The notes under the pieces were generated by a model that saw only the letters and a program-made list of their open reading frames with translations, ran no database searches and was not told the DNA's origin. Positions 46,863 to 59,428 of a DNA stretch of 64,000 nucleotides are shown piece after piece (the first letter of the stretch is position 1; the number at the start of each line of letters is the position of its first letter). Location: NCBI GenBank assembly GCA_029204225.1, contig CM055104.1:51452294-51516293 (forward strand), read 5' to 3'. The stretch comes from Diphasiastrum complanatum (taxonomy: Eukaryota; Streptophyta; Lycopodiopsida; Lycopodiales; Lycopodiaceae). The position numbers and the translations under genes are program-made.

Positions 46863-47506
46863 CTCCGTCCAACCGTGGCTCAGCGGAACACCCATCAAAA
46901 AAAAAAATTCAAAACAGTTCTATGGTTCGAATTTTTTTAAATTCTTTTTTCAATCACCTTCAATTTTCTACATACATTCAAGAGAAAAAATTTCAAAAAA
47001 AAAGTCTGATGACACCCTACGGCGAGTGGAGACCATACTAAAAAAGTGAAAAAAAAGGTGTTTTGATCGGTCTTTGGCAGGTGGAGACCCATCTGAATTT
47101 TTTTTCAAAAAAAAGGTTCTAACTCGACTCGATCCGACTAACTATCTTTATATGTCTACTATCCGACGAAACATACTCAACTCGACAACTCAACCTAACT
47201 CATCTTAACTCCACTCCACTCGACTCAACTCGACCCGACCCGACTTGCCGACCCAACTTGACCCACGACCTGACTCGACTCGATGTTCTGATGACCCATC
47301 ATCCCACATTTGTTTTCGAAAAAAATCAGATGGGTCTCAACCTGCTGCAATGGGTGGAGATCCATCAAAAAAAAAAATGTTCTAACTTGACTCGGCTCGA
47401 CTAATTATCTACTATCCGATGAAGCGTACTCAACTTGACTTGACTCAACAACTCAACTCAATTCGGCTGAACTTGACTCAACTCAACTCAGCTCAACTCG
47501 CCTCAA
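46863..47506. repeat. Poly(A)-rich hairpins and degenerate ACTCR pentamers
   Basis: No gene. Stretches such as 47329-47366 can fold (GATGGGTCTC ... GGAGATCCATC) and are followed by A-runs. From 47110 to 47500 the sequence is dominated by ACTCG/ACTCA-type pentamers. It appears as two related halves (about 47050-47290 and 47329-47500). Confidence 0.6.
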
Positions 47507-47595
47507 ATCCTATTGGCTCGTTTCTACCTTTCTTATTATTTGAAATTTAAAATTTGGGAGGAACCCTTTTTTATTCACTAACTTGACTATTAGCG
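47507..47595 (-). repeat. Short gypsy LTR fragment
   Basis: On the minus strand it matches part of the 45263-45992 and 49266-49976 LTRs (AGTCAAGTTAGTGAA, TTTGAAATTT-like, CCAATAGGATTTGAG). Confidence 0.6.
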
Positions 47596-48167
47596 AATGT
47601 CAAAGCATTATGAAGAGCATTAAACATTCGAATGTCAAAGCATTATGAAGAGCATCGAGGCCTGATCACCCTCGACTTTTTCAACAATCAAGTCATTCAA
47701 CATCGAAGTTTCCAAAATCACCGACTTCTTCAACAACTTCGTTCATCAACCAAAGTGAACAACTTTGTTCATTAACCAAAGTTCCAACTTGTTCTTCAAC
47801 AACTTCGTTCATCAAGCAAAGTGCATGACTTCATCGACAACTTCAGGAAAGTGACTATCTCCAAACAGTCTGCAGAAATACACTGTGCATTATCACACTG
47901 CATTATCATCTTACATTCTAAATTGGGCTTCATTCTGAATCTTATTTACAGTATTACCACACCATATCTAATTTCTTCGACAGACTATACTCATTCATCT
48001 GTTTGAATATGAATTAAATAATGTAAATAAGAACACTTGAGCTGTGAGTCTATTTTTGTAAATACAATCATTCTGTTGGTTGCTAGTAGCAGCCCATAAC
48101 AACGGAGAGTTGTTCCACATCTACTTTCTTCTCTCTTTTTGGTTCAAGTTATCCATTTTTTACATAT
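47596..48167 (+). other. Probable copia LTR, edges unresolved
   Basis: Contains a direct repeat of about 27 bp (CGAATGTCAAAGCATTATGA at 47594 and 47630). From 48000 the sequence looks like R/U5 leading to a primer site. The LTR start cannot be placed. Confidence 0.35.
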
Positions 48168-48179
48168 TGGTATAGCTCA
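48168..48179 (+). other. Decayed tRNA-iMet primer-binding site
   Basis: TGGTATAGCTCA resembles TGGTATCAGAGC with a small deletion, and lies about 50 bases before a copia gag start. Confidence 0.4.
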
Positions 48180-48220
48180 ATAAACCGAGAGATTATTCTA
48201 TTTGTATTATTGTCAATATG

Positions 48221-48930
48221 TCTCTTATAGGTATCTCTTCATCTTCTTCATCCAACGAAACTAGGATCATTGACAAGTTCAACGGTTCTAACTTCTACAT
48301 TTGGAAGTTGAAACTCTAGATGATGTTGATAGACAGAGATCTTTGGGTGTTGTAAAAGGTTCTGACCTAAAACCAGAAGACAATGATCATCAATCAGCGA
48401 AGGCATGGAAGATCAAAGATCTTTGGGATGTTATAAAAAGTTCTGATATGAAACTACAAGAAATGATCATCAATCAGTGAAGGCATGGAAGATCAAAGAT
48501 CAGAAGGCCTTAGCATCGATCAAGTTCAATCTGGACGACTCCCAAATATCCAACGTTACCACGTGCAAATTCTCTAAGGAAGCACTTGATTTATTATCAA
48601 ATCTATATGATACTCAAGATGTAAGGAAGTTCTTCACACTTAGTATGTTTGATTCTACAACCACACTTCTCACATCAACAACTTTACATTTTAATGGATC
48701 AATTGTCAGCTGTAGGATGTGCTATTCAAGAAGATGATGTCATTATGATCTTGCTTTTTTCTTTACCAAAGTCCTATGAACACTTTGTTGTGATGATCTC
48801 CACGCAACCAGACCTCACTCTTCAAAAGGTGATTGGTCATTTTCTTCAAGAAGAAATGCGAAGAAAGACCAGCAGCCTATCCAATCTATCTTCTTTGCAA
48901 AATATTTGGCTATGTCGAGCATGATGGGAC
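48221..48930 (+). pseudogene. Copia gag fragment
   Basis: Begins with FNGSNFYIWKLKL, the usual copia gag N-terminus, and ends with LPKSYEHFVVMISTQPDLTL and LQEEMRRK. Frameshifts split it into at least four frames. There is also a partial internal duplication of about 90 bp (48339-48420 and 48420-48500, sharing CATGGAAGATCAAAGATC). RT and integrase do not follow. Confidence 0.75.
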
Positions 48931-49265
48931 AGTTGTCTGCTAGTCCAAATCTTTCAATGGCGTCCGACAAAGTTCCAGATCAGTTGCCAATAGCCAGACT
49001 TTACTACCGTGTCGCGATGCTGGGTGGGTCAGGGGAGCAAAAATTTATATCTTGGATGACAACTCATTAGTTGGCAGTAGTTAATAAGTGCTTCATACCG
49101 CACATCAGAGATTTCAACGAGCTGCATCTGAAATTTATGAAGAAAGTCCAGTACCATTTAATAAATTCTAGCGCAAGGCAAATCAAAGTCCGAAATAAAT
49201 CTCACGAGGTGTCGTGGGACCGCCACCAATTTTGGTGGGAGATATTGTTGAAGGGTTTTCGGATA
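48931..49265. other. Unassigned spacer
   Basis: No recognisable coding or repeat structure. Confidence 0.4.
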
Positions 49266-49976
<711 letters not shown>

Positions 49977-50606
49977 TCTCTGATGAGTTGTCTCCAAGTT
50001 GCGCAACTCGAGAGTGGGTGAATGGCTTATAGTCTTTGAACCAGTCACTACGGTGAGTCATGTGTTGAGTTGTTCCAAAATCTAGATACCAAGAATCGAT
50101 ATTCTGTTGTCCTTCGACTTTGGTCATGAAAGTTGCTTCATCTTCTTCTTGTTGCTGATTTGAGTGACTGGTTGTAGCACTATGTGCTTTTGTTGGAACT
50201 GCTTCTTCTTTTTGTTGTTGTATTTCAAAGTCCGGTAGTCATTGATTTCGTGGCCAGTCCTCTTATAGTATCTGCTGAAAAGTTTCTACATTGGTTGGAA
50301 TGATGAAGACCTTGACTTTGATCTTGAACTGAAATTTGGTCTAGACTGTATGTTGCTCTTCTTGTCAGTATACCCTAACTTTATAGATCTCTTGGATCTA
50401 AACTTCTGATTTCTCGAATATAGAGCTTGAGAATCCGATCCCAAGCTTGAGGAGGATGTTGATCTTCTGATCTCCTCTTGTAAGAGCAATGAAATTATTC
50501 TTGACAGAGTGAGGTGCTCCTAGGAAGAAAATGCCATTACCCAATTTTCATAGGATTTAGGTAGATTCGATAATAGAGTCATGATTGCATTGGAATTCAT
50601 TGGAAA
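49977..50606 (-). pseudogene. Copia 3 gag/protease fragment, copy a
   Basis: Minus-strand frames encode the end of gag (LLQEEIRRSTSS, KLGYTDKKSNIQSRPN) and the protease start with MTKVEGQ and WYLDFGTTQHMTH, where DSGAS-like Asp-Ser-Gly reads Asp-Phe-Gly. It nearly duplicates 61118-61745 and meets the copia 2 LTR at the same base. Confidence 0.8.
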
Positions 50607-51452
50607 TGTTAAAAATTGTAAAACATATATATCTTATGTTTGTTGATGTTTTGGGGCCCTACCCATGTAAATACTTTGTACATATCCAAGGCATGTGAAT
50701 TGAGCATATATCCTTGTAGAATAGGGTGGGTTTGGGTTAGGTAGATCAAGTTCCAATGACATGCATAAAGTCTAGTTAGTATGATGAAATGCACCAATGT
50801 TCACAACATCTAGATTGACATGCATGTAGATTTTCACATAGAGGTGGACAAATATGGACTTGTTGGAACTCGAGCCACATCAAAACCATTGTGTCCTAAG
50901 TTTACATTGAGACATGCAAATACTCTAATGGACACATGCATGTAGTTTTGTAGGTTCATAGTGGAGAATTTGACATTTGGAGAAAGTAGGTAGAAGCTAG
51001 GTGCAATCTATGCATGCAAGCAGTTAGGTGTCAATATGGTAGTAGTTTACACTTGAATAGGTGTAGGGAATGCATTGAATGCTAGTAGTTTTACAAATTT
51101 TGGCTGTCCTATATATGTACATATGGGTCTCATTCATTTCTAATGAAGAATCAAGCTTTTGTAATGTCATAATGTCAAATTTGGATCTCATTTTATGTTG
51201 CTTGAAATTGTATTCTCTCTCTAACTCGAATTTTGTTCTTCTCCATACATGATCTTGCTTGTGTACTTTCCTTTTTTGTGAGAAATTAATGTAGCTTTGA
51301 TCTGTAGCATTCTAGATTGTGCTCTAGCCTCAGATCTTTTGGTAGATTGCAAGATTGCTCTACAGGTGATTTGTGTTCCACCACAAAGCATGGTAAAGAT
51401 CATTCACACATTTGTTGTGGTTTCCCACACATGTGAATTTGCTGGATTTTCA
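50607..51452 (+). repeat. Left LTR of copia 2
   Basis: Starts TGTTAAAAATTG and ends GCTGGATTTTCA. It matches the right LTR at 59429-60285 along its length. Confidence 0.9.
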
Positions 51453-51455
51453 ACT

Positions 51456-51467
51456 TGGTATCAGAGC
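51456..51467 (+). other. Primer-binding site of copia 2 (tRNA-iMet)
   Basis: Perfect TGGTATCAGAGC three bases after the LTR. Confidence 0.9.
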
Positions 51468-53099
51468 CATACCATGCTTTGAATGTGAAGAATTCTGTGA
51501 CAATTCAAGCTAGGAAGATGTCTAACAGTGTTTTGCTATCTATTCTTGAACAAATTTTTGATGAATGAGGTTAGAAATGATATTTTCATTCCAAAACAGA
51601 GGATGTACGGAATCCACTTTCCAATGTACTTTATGTTCCTAATCTCACAAAGAATGTGATTAGTGCTGGAAAGTTATTTGATGATGGTTTTGAAGTGGAA
51701 TTCAATGTCAATAATTGTTTCATAAAGAAAGGTGATGAGATCCTAGCAAGTGGATCTAGATATGGAAGCATTCTCAAGTTAGACTTACAAGAGAATGCAA
51801 GTACTTGTGATTTTGCATTGATGACTTGTGTTTCCAAGGAGGAAGTATGGCATAGGAGGTTGCATGTTTCCAATTTCAGATCTATGTCTTCAGTAGTCAA
51901 GGAGATCAAGCCAAGAGTGGCTTATTCTATGGCAAAATCACATATGGATCCATATTTGTTGTCTTCTACCAAGACAAAACATCCTATGGAGTTGGTATAC
52001 TCGAATGTTCATCTTTCTTTATTATTAATCAACGAAGGTGTCCCTTGCTTTGCATTTACTATTAATGATTTTACAAGTAACCAGTGGCTATGTCTTGTCT
52101 CTTCAAAGTTCATGGTGCATGCGTACTTTCCATTATGCAAAGTTTTTTGGAGTTATGGAGTCATTGGAAGGATGTACTATATGGAGTCTTGTTCAACTAT
52201 AAGCCTAAGGTTGTGTACCTTAGTGTTCTTGAAGGTTATTGCTTTGCATGTGGTTTCTTGGAAGGAAAGAAAGATGGAGATTTGTCCACCAAAGAAGGCT
52301 ACATAACCTTTACACTCTCTATCTCAAAGATGTTTGAGCATGGAGAAGTTATTGATTATGAAGATCTATTTTCTATCTTGGAAGGGGCTGAGAACACATC
52401 ATCTTATGATGCATCACAAGTCATTGCTATGGTGAGTAATCAAGTTGTGATGGGGTCGAGGTTTGAGGAGGAGTATTCTCAACATGCATGTCCAAGAAGA
52501 TCTTCATCATTTTCCTTGTGATTCTTATTTCATGGAAAAGAAAAGATAAGTGAAGGTGGTATTCATTCTATTCTACTCACCTACGGTTCTCTTTCTTTGA
52601 CTGATGTTGTATCTTGCTTAGCTGAGATTTGTTCAAAGATCAAGTAAGACTATTCTAGTTTTGAATGAGGTCTTTAGTTTGGAATTAATTCTTGTCATTG
52701 GTGACTTGATTATGTTTCCAAAACATCTAGAAGGCAAGATATTGTACCATCATTTGTATGATCTTGAATTGAGTAAGAGCAAGAATAAGAACAAGCTCAA
52801 ACATATTGAAGAATATGTTCCTGCATTTGATGAGGCATGTTGTAAACTTCTTGTGAGGTTAAGTGAACCATCCGCTGAGGACACTTACACCCCAAGAAAG
52901 TATCTAGCCTTAATTTGATCAAGTTAGAGTATGGTTTCAAGATAAGATCCATTTTGGATAGAGTTCGTAGAGTTTGGACTAATAAAGCTAGTGTGCTTAA
53001 TCTTGAATATTGCTCATGGTATAATCTTGATCTATATGATCTTTGTGATCATGATGAGGCATGGAAACCTCGGTTTTTTCAGATTCTTATGCAGTCCTC
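51468..53099 (+). pseudogene. Copia 2 internal region, left part
   Basis: A short gag start near 51520 stops after about 15 codons. Near 51600 the sequence jumps to the GAG-pre-integrase region (VLYVPNLTKNVISAGKL, EEVWHRRLH), so gag and protease are deleted. From about 52080 the frames (52084-52521, 52661-52918, 52915-53099) hold no copia integrase, RT or RNase H motif I can recognise. They are leucine-rich and acidic with several cysteines. They may be a captured gene or very decayed pol. The part is cut at 53099 by copia 1. Confidence 0.6.
53095..53099. other. Target-site duplication of copia 1, left
   Basis: TCCTC, identical to 59360-59364 beyond the other LTR. Confidence 0.9.
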
Positions 53100-53933
53100 T
53101 GATAAAATTTCAGTTTTAGGACATTAATAATTGTACTTAACAATCATAGAGAGTTATTGGTTGCTTAAATCTTGATCTAGATTCACTACACTTAGATTTA
53201 AGCAAGAGCAATGGATCAAATCTTCATAAACAAGTGAGAGCGGCCTCACACATGTGGAGTATTGTCCACTGTACGGCCTGCACCTAAAACAACAAGTACA
53301 CTGGTTCTTGATAGCAATCATTCAATAAAATCACAATTCTATTGACTAGAAATCTCACAACAAAAGTGTAGAATGCAAAAGTCTCATCAATCTCATTAGC
53401 AAAATGATGATCCTTTTATGGATCAAGTACATCCACGAGTCTGGTACAATCCATCAGGTCTTCACATGTTTGAAGAGTGCCACATAACTCAGATCTATCC
53501 ATTTGATCCATCCTTGATCCTTATCCAAAGTTGACCTTCTAGAATATGGCTAAAATCCAAAGAGCTAGTCTCCTAGAATATAGGGATATTCCCTACAAAA
53601 AGGATCTGAGGAAAATGGTCAACTCTTATCTTCTATAACTCTATACACATGTGTGAACATCCACTTTCCATGTGGGAGCATTTACTCATGCACATGCAAG
53701 GATAAGCTAACTTCTAGGTGACTAGTCAACTTGACTAAAAAACTAGTCATATCATATTCACACTTGACTTGATTGATACAAAATCAAAGTAGATATTTAC
53801 AAGTATGAAAAGTACTTTATTTCACACATGGGAATAGGATCCACACGTGTGAAATCAGATCATGAACATTGTACTCATGATTGATCTTTATTTACAATAA
53901 AAAATGACAAGTGAGAAGTGACAATTTTCAACA
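53100..53933 (-). repeat. 3' LTR of copia 1
   Basis: On the minus strand begins TGTTGAAAATTG after the purine tract (AAGTGAGGAG, 53943-53934) and ends TTTTATCA. Contains CACACGTGTG at 53842-53851 and variants. Confidence 0.92.
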
Positions 53934-53943
53934 CTCCTCACTT

Positions 53944-54252
53944 CTAACTTGGCAAATCTAATGTACATCTATCTACAATTCCAAGAGCATATCTTGACTT
54001 GTAAAATGGATCTTTGGACAAGGGCTTGGTTAAGATATCAGCTATGCATTCGGATGATGGTACATGATGTAGTTGCACCTCCTTGGAATGTACTTTCTCC
54101 CTCGCAAAGTGGTGAGCTATCACAATATGCTTTGTTCTAGCATGGAAGATAGGATTGGAAGCAATTTGTTGAGAAGATTGATTGTCACAATATATGTAAG
54201 GGATATCCTCGGCCTTTAGACATGTAGCTCCATCAAGAGTCTTCTTAGCCAT
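53944..54252 (-). pseudogene. Copia 1 RNase H, C-terminal part
   Basis: Frame with YIYCDNQSSQQIASNP, TKHIVIAHHFAREKV and SSECIADILTKPLS, ending in a TAG at 53944, eleven bases before the LTR. Copia RNase H is normally continuous with RT; here a frameshift near 54260 separates them. Confidence 0.9.
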
Positions 54253-54259
54253 AGGAGCT

Positions 54260-55351
54260 CTTTAGTTGTTGAAGTCAATGCCTTGTACTCCGCTTCACAA
54301 GAGGATAGTGAGATAGTATCTTGCTTTTTGGAAAGCCAAATATTATTCCTTCATAAATGAATGTTTCAAATGCACTAATGGACTTTCTATCCATCTTGTC
54401 ACCTGCAAAATTTGAATCCGAGTAGGCTCTCAAGTGCAAGTTAGATCCTTCATAAAGTATGCCAAAAAATCTAGTACTAGAAACATATCTAAGCACTCTC
54501 TTGGCACTTTTCCAATGATGCACTAAAGGAGCTTGCATACTTTGACTCAACTTGCTTACACAAAAATTTAAGTCAGGTCTAGTGATGGTTAAATAGATTA
54601 GGGAGCCTATAAGCTTTCTAAATAGGGTGATGTCCTCAAAGGATGCTTCATCACCTTCATTAGTTGCTTTCACAACATGCTCCATAGGGGTGTCAATCCC
54701 CTTACAATCTTTCATACCAAACTTTTCAAGAATGGAAGTAGCATACTTAGATTGACTTATGAGAGTACAATTGCTACTTCTAGACACTTCTATCCCAAGT
54801 ATAAACTTTAGGAAGCCTAGATCTACCATCTTGAACTCACTAGATAAATCAACTTTTAATTTGCCTATGCCTTCATCATCATTTCCTATCATAATGATGT
54901 CATCAACATAAAGCACCAAAAAGATGATCTTTCCTTCATTACATTTGAAATATAAAGAAGGTTCATAAGCACTTAGTACAGAGCCAAGGGAATAGAGAAA
55001 ATCATGCTACCTAGAGTGCCAAGCTGTAGGTGCTTGCTTCAAGCCATATAGGCTCTTCCTTAAGTAGCACACTTTTTGCTCCTCACCAACCTTGATGAAG
55101 CCCTCGGGTTGTATCATGTAGATTTCCTCTTCTAAGAAGCCATTCAAGAAAGCATTTTTCACATCCATTTGGTAGATATCCCACTTGAACAAAGTAGCAA
55201 TGCAAATGATTAATCTAATAGTTACAAGCTTAGCTACAACTGCAAATGTTTCTTCATAATCCAATCCTTTTACTTGAAAAAATCCTTTAGCAAAAAGCCT
55301 AGACTTGTACTTACTAATAGATCCATCTTGATTGTACTTTATTCTATAAAT
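54260..55351 (-). pseudogene. Copia 1 reverse transcriptase and RNase H start
   Basis: RT motifs in order: YEETFAVVAKLVTIR, QMDVKNAFLNGFLEEEIYM, LRKSLYGLKQAPTAW, then LYVDDIIMIG with the catalytic YVDD intact, and SQSKYATSILEKFGM. RNase H begins with RAYSDSNFAGD. A stop near 55007 and frame changes near 54920 and 54275 break it. Confidence 0.92.
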
Positions 55352-56817
55352 TCACTTATATGCAAGTGGCTTCTTCCCTCTTGGAAGATTTACAAGATTC
55401 CAAGTATGATTTTCTTCTAATGCATCATACTCTACTTGCATTGCATCTCTCCAAACTTTAGATCTATATGCTTCTTCAAAAGATGATGGTTCTTCAAGCA
55501 ATGTAACTAAGGAGGAGTAAGAGGTAGAAGATGTAGAGTCTTCCTTTTGCTTTCCCTTGTCCACATAGGTGAGCCTTGAGGGCTCGACCTTGCTTCTTGT
55601 TGACCTTCTCGGCCCCCTTTGGCTAGGATCTTTGTCTCCATCCTCGGGTTTGTCAAGATCCTCCTCGAGTTTGTTAAGATCCTCCTCGGGTTTGTCAAGA
55701 TCTTCAATGCATAATGGGTTAGATCCATTAGACAACCTTTTAGCAAATTGTGACTCATCAAAAAGTCCATCCTTGCTTACCTTTACTTTCTTGGATCATA
55801 TATCCTATAGCCCTTGCTATTTTCTCCATAGCCAACAAAAATCCCTTTGAAGGAGGTAGCATCTTCCTTACTTATTGTTTCCAAAGGGATGTGGACATAA
55901 CAAATACATCCAAAGATTTTAAAATCTTTTACATTGGGTTTCTTACCAAACGAAGCTTGATATGGTGAGATCCCATCAATAGCACTACTAGGAAGTCTAT
56001 TACACAAGTAATTAGCACAAGTTATAGCTTCTCTCCAAAATGATATGGGAAGTGATGCATCAAGTCTTAAAGACTTTGCACATTCACATAGACTCCTATT
56101 TTTCCTCTCGGCCACTCTATTTTGTTGGGGGGTGTAGGAACAAGTGTATTGCAATTTTTTAATGCCATTGAACTCACAAAAGTCTTTCATTTTATTGGAG
56201 GTGTACTCTCCTCCATTATCACATCTTAGTGCCTTGATGGAAGTACTAAGTTGCTTCTCAACTAGAGACTTGAACTTAATGAAAGCTTCATATACAAAAC
56301 TTTTCTTTGATAGTAGCTCAATCCATCTGAATCTAGTACAATTATCTATAAATGTTACATACATCAAGGCACCTCCATTACTTGCATGTGAAAAACTATG
56401 TACATCAAAATGTATGAGATCCAAGGGAGAGGGAGATCTTGATGAAGATCTCTTGTAAGAAGATTTGTGTGACTTTACAAGGCCACATGGCTCACACATC
56501 TTACCACACTTTTTGAAAGCTTTTGGTAGGCCAAGAGCTAGTTCCTTGCTTGCCATTGACTCCATGGATTGAAGATTAGGATGGCCTAATCTCTTATGCC
56601 AAAGCTCCACTTGAGATAGCTCCTCCCTAGCCAAGTTCACACTTTCATTTGCAACATTAGCATCCAACTTGAAAAGCCTTCTTTGCATAATGCCACAAGC
56701 TATGCACTTATCATTTTTCAAGATGGAACAAACTCCATTCTTGAAGTGTACATCTAGTCCATTGTCCAATAATTGTCCTACACTAAGCAAGTTTCTTAAA
56801 ATGGTAGGAACATACAA
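55352..56817 (-). pseudogene. Copia 1 GAG-pre-integrase, integrase and linker
   Basis: A 344-codon open frame (56817-55783) holds the zinc motif (LWHKRLGHPNLQ...CEPC) and an integrase core: Asp in LIHFDVHS, Asp in LRCDNGGEY and Glu in QNRVAERKNR, so D-D-E is complete. It ends with KGIFVGYGENSKGYRIYDP. A frame change near 55760 leads to the linker (GPRRSTRSKVEPSRLTY, VWRDAMQVEYDALEENHTWN). Three near-identical 24-bp repeats at about 55640-55700 encode KPEEDL-type units. Confidence 0.93.
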
Positions 56818-56920
56818 AACATTATCTAGATCTATCCTTTTAGATGTGCCTAATCAAAGAGGAATAGATCCTATACCATCTATCTCGCATTCTTGATCAC
56901 TAGTAGTGTATATTGACTTC

Positions 56921-57121
56921 TTAAAGTTTACAAGAGAGAAGAGTAGAAAAATAATGCTTGTTAAAAGACATGTGGGAACTAGCCCCACTATCTATCCACC
57001 ATGTATCTTGACTTGAAGTTGGTGTATATGAAACCATTAAGGATGTGTTGAATCCATCCTCATCTTCTTCCTCTTGAGCAATGTCCCCTTGATCTCCATT
57101 TGCTTGTTGATTCTTCTTCAA
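56921..57121 (-). pseudogene. Copia 1 protease start
   Basis: Frame with an acidic segment then WWIDSGASSHMSFNK, the DSGAS catalytic site of copia proteases. It stops at 56921. Confidence 0.85.
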
Positions 57122-57903
57122 GTAACATTTTGAGGCAAAGTGTCCTTTCTTCCCACAAAAGAAACACGAGCTTTGCCTTGTTCTTCACTTTGCCTTTGGA
57201 AGTTGATCATCCATTCTTCATCTCGGCCTCCTTGCCTTGATTCTTCTTGAATGGATGTTGTTTCTTCTTGCCTTTGGATGTAAAATTTGCTTTCTCCTCT
57301 CCTCCATTAAGTGACATGCCTTCCATTCTTGTCTTGAGGTGTAGAAGTCTACTCTCCTTGGCCACAAGAACATTATGCAACTTTTCAATGGATGGAAGAG
57401 TGTCTTGAATAGCAAATGATTGGTGAACTCATCACCTAGGCCATTCAATATGATTTGTACTAGCTCTTGATCTTGGATCTTTTCTCCTATAGCACTCAAT
57501 TCCTTGTTAAGAGATTTGATCCTAAGAACATACTCTTGTCCACTCTCTCCAGTTCCTTTCATGCTTTGAAAGACTTGATTCCTTAGCATGAGAATTCTTG
57601 AAGTGTTATTGGATTCACAGATACTCTTTAATGAATCCCAAGCATCTTTTGATGAGGCACAAAAAGACACTTCCTTCAAGAGGTCATTGCATACATTCAA
57701 CTTTATGCAATGTAGAGCTAATCTTGCTCTCTTCTTGTATTTGGTTTGTTTTTGGGCAGCTTGAGGCTCTTCCTCAACTCCTAGAACTATGTCAAAGACG
57801 CCTGGATCACTAGGAGTGATTTCATCCTCATTTTCCAAATGGAATAATTTGTGGAAGTGAGTCTCTCACTTGATTCCAACAAATAACTACCCATGGATGA
57901 CAT
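57122..57903 (-). pseudogene. Copia 1 gag
   Basis: Starts at the ATG at 57903 (MSSMGSYLLESSERLTSTNY), homologous to the start of copia 4 gag at 63227. Frame shifts occur near 57840 and 57420 relative to copia 4. The body has RLALHCIKLNVCNDLL, SRILMLRNQVFQSM and LGDEFTN. The CCHC zinc knuckle near 57160 is readable only after a shift. The product would bind RNA and form particles. Confidence 0.88.
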
Positions 57904-58323
57904 TGTAGAATAAATGCTCTTCTAAAATCACAAAGATTTATGAATTTTTAAAAATCTATGAATGGCATAAAGCTCACAAGATTTCCTATAGCCTTGTCTC
58001 TATCAAACTGACACACAAGCTTGAATGATACACAATTAGATCTTGACAAAAATTCCTAGCTTTCACTCTTACAAATTTTTTTTGCTTTACACTTTTCTTA
58101 GAGGTTTCACTTCAACTAAGGATCTAAACAAATCAGCCTCTTAGATCTGAACTTAAACGCCAAAAATAAATGCTTCAATGATTCAAAACTCTATTTGGTC
58201 ATAGGCATTAGCTAGATTGAATCTAGATCAGTACGATGCTTCAAAAAGCACTAAATTTGGACTAGAATTGAGATCATAGGACCAAGAAACACAAGGTAAC
58301 TTGAAATGAAAGTTGTTGTATGG

Positions 58324-58339
58324 TTTCACACGTGTGAAA
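58324..58339 (-). promoter_or_regulatory. 16-bp palindrome TTTCACACGTGTGAAA in the copia 1 leader
   Basis: Perfect inverted repeat centred on CACGTG, a G-box core, between primer site and gag. Confidence 0.6.
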
Positions 58340-58487
58340 AGTACATACACAGCCTCCAAGTCGATTTGATCCAAATAGAAACAAGCTATCACTCTAGATG
58401 AACTCGCCCTCACTAGTATTGGCCAAAAACAAATTTTGCCAATGATCTTTGCAAGTTTTATGAATCAAATGATAACTCTCTTACTCG

Positions 58488-58499
58488 GCTCTAATACCA
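58488..58499 (-). other. Primer-binding site of copia 1 (tRNA-iMet)
   Basis: TGGTATTAGAGC on the minus strand, one mismatch to TGGTATCAGAGC, directly after the 5' LTR end. Confidence 0.88.
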
Positions 58500-59359
58500 T
58501 GATAAAATTTTAGTTTTAGGACATTAATGATTGTACTAAACAATCATAGAGAGTTCTTTGTTGCTTAATCAATGGATCTATCAAGTTCTACACTTTAAAT
58601 CTTGATCTAGATTCACTACACTTAGATTTAAGCAAGAGCAATGGATCAAATCTTCATAAACAAGTGAGAGTGGCCTCACATGTGTGGAGTACTATCCACT
58701 GTATGGACCTGCACCTAAAACAACAAGTACATTGATTCTTGATAGCAATCATTCAATAAAATCACAATTCTATTGAATAAACATCTCACAAAAGTGTAGA
58801 ATGCAAAAGTCTCATCAATCTCATTAGCAAAATGATGATCCTTTTATGGATCAAGTAAATCCACGAGTCTGGTACAGTCCATTAGGTCTTCACATGTGTG
58901 AAGAGTGCCACATCACTCAGATCTATCCATTTGATCCATCCTTGATCCTTATCCAAAGTTGACCTTCTAGAATATGGCTAAAATCCAAAGAGCTAGTCTC
59001 CTAAAATATAGGAATATTCCCTACAAAATAGGATCTAAGAAAAATGGTCAACTCTTATCTTCTAGAACTTTATACACACGTGTGAACATCCACTTGCCAT
59101 GTGGGAGCATTTACTCATGCACATGCAAGGATAAGCTAACTTCTAGGTGACTACTCAACTTGACTAAAAAACTAGTCATGTCATGTTCACAATTGACTTG
59201 ATTGATACAAAATCAAAGTAGATATTTGTAATGAAAAGTACTTTCTTTCACACATGGGAACAGGCTCCACACGTGTGAAATCAGATCATGAACATTGTAT
59301 CCATGATTGATCTTTATTTACAATAAAAAATGACAAGTGAGAAGTGACAATTTTCAACA
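58500..59359 (-). repeat. 5' LTR of copia 1
   Basis: Same ends as the 3' LTR; about 26 bp longer, mainly from extra bases near 58560-58590. CACACGTGTG lies at 59075-59084 and 59268-59277. Confidence 0.92.
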
Positions 59360-59428
59360 TCCTCTTCGTGCAAAGAACTTTGCAAACCCAAGATCTACAT
59401 CAGGCATGAAGGAGGCATATCAAGTGTT
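59360..59428 (+). other. Copia 2 internal region, right remnant, and target duplication
   Basis: 59360-59364 is the right TCCTC target duplication of copia 1. The next 64 bases continue the copia 2 interior and end in a purine-rich stretch (GAAGGAGGCATATCAAG) before its right LTR. Confidence 0.75.

Larger units (their letters stand above)
53100..59359 (-). mobile_element. Copia 1: near full-length Ty1/copia element
   Basis: Two direct LTRs (53100-53933 and 58500-59359), a primer site and polypurine tract in the right places, and a perfect 5-bp target duplication prove the borders. From 5' to 3' on the minus strand: gag, protease, GAG-pre-integrase, integrase, linker, RT, RNase H, which is the copia order. 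Frameshifts in gag, between protease and integrase, in RT and in RNase H make it non-autonomous. It is inserted in copia 2. Confidence 0.95.

Noticed and set aside
45960-48930. RNase H (46.0 kb) and gag (48.2 kb) as one copia element
   Set aside because: The order is wrong for one plus-strand element (RNase H before gag) and different LTR-like sequences lie between them; they are two elements.
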